NCBI GenBank assembly: GCA_018699955.1
Contig: JABISG010000140.1
Span: 1-52,927 of the forward strand
Length of the DNA: 52,927 nucleotides
From: Planctomycetaceae bacterium
Lineage (GTDB): Bacteria > Planctomycetota > Planctomycetia > Planctomycetales > Planctomycetaceae
Direction: 5' to 3'
A model generated the notes under the pieces. The model had not been told where the DNA came from, ran no database searches, and saw only the letters and a list, made by a program, of their open reading frames with translations. The translations under genes were made by a program, and so were the position numbers. The stretch's first letter is position 1. Each line of letters opens with the position of its first letter. This document shows, piece by piece, positions 52,909-52,927 of the stretch.

Positions 52909-52927
52909 GGGGGTCTCGTAGTCCAAT

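Overview
The window looks like a chromosomal segment from a planctomycete. This is inferred from gene content: two FGE-type sulfatases and a degenerate third, a secreted PQQ-type beta-propeller protein, a Tat-exported Gfo/Idh/MocA oxidoreductase, a secreted double esterase, a CX4CH cytochrome-like protein, and GC-rich hairpin repeats between genes. Most genes are intact and closely packed on both strands. I found no rRNA, tRNA, CRISPR array, insertion sequence or phage gene.

Layout. 1-8257: cysteine synthase, PQQ-like propeller protein, Gfo/Idh/MocA oxidoreductase, FAD-dependent amine oxidase/desaturase-like enzyme and a two-domain secreted esterase. 8554-17992: a rightward run of seven genes encoding an apparent membrane electron-transfer system. 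It comprises a membrane-anchored FAD/NAD/[2Fe-2S] reductase, two paralogous tetraheme c554-like cytochromes, a protein joining cyclic-nucleotide-binding domains to a 16-cysteine ferredoxin, a b-type membrane protein with two spaced His pairs, a decaheme cytochrome with a nine-cysteine N-terminal domain, and a small zinc-ribbon membrane protein. A perfect palindromic terminator closes the run. 18064-26688: glpD, an acetyltransferase, an MtfA-like peptidase, two sulfatases, glpK and an ArsC-family protein. 26921-30578: the housekeeping cluster ffh-rpsP-trmD-rplS-yraN, without rimM, ending at a terminator. 30611-40935: a YchF-like GTPase, a PAS-GAF-REC sensor followed by a sulfatase-fold protein lacking its nucleophile, a secreted propeller-like protein, a class III aminotransferase, a short-chain dehydrogenase, a nitrilase-family amidohydrolase, a lipoprotein and panB. 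40936-41703: a gene-poor gap with a 28-nt palindrome and a strong terminator. 41704-50501: an MFS transporter with a large extracytoplasmic insertion, a His-rich secreted protein, a carboxylesterase, a large membrane protein next to an ABC ATPase, and a CX4CH protein. 51239-52822: a PilZ-like protein and a diguanylate cyclase, probably a c-di-GMP pair.

The strongest candidate for an undescribed system is 8554-17992. Its last three large genes overlap by ATGA, so they are probably translated together and form one complex. Electrons could pass between NAD(P)H or the cytoplasmic iron-sulfur proteins and periplasmic multiheme cytochromes through the b-type subunit. The cyclic-nucleotide-binding domains, one with an intact phosphate-binding cassette, suggest that electron flow is controlled by a ligand. 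The direction of flow, the physiological donor and acceptor, and the ligand cannot be read from the sequence.
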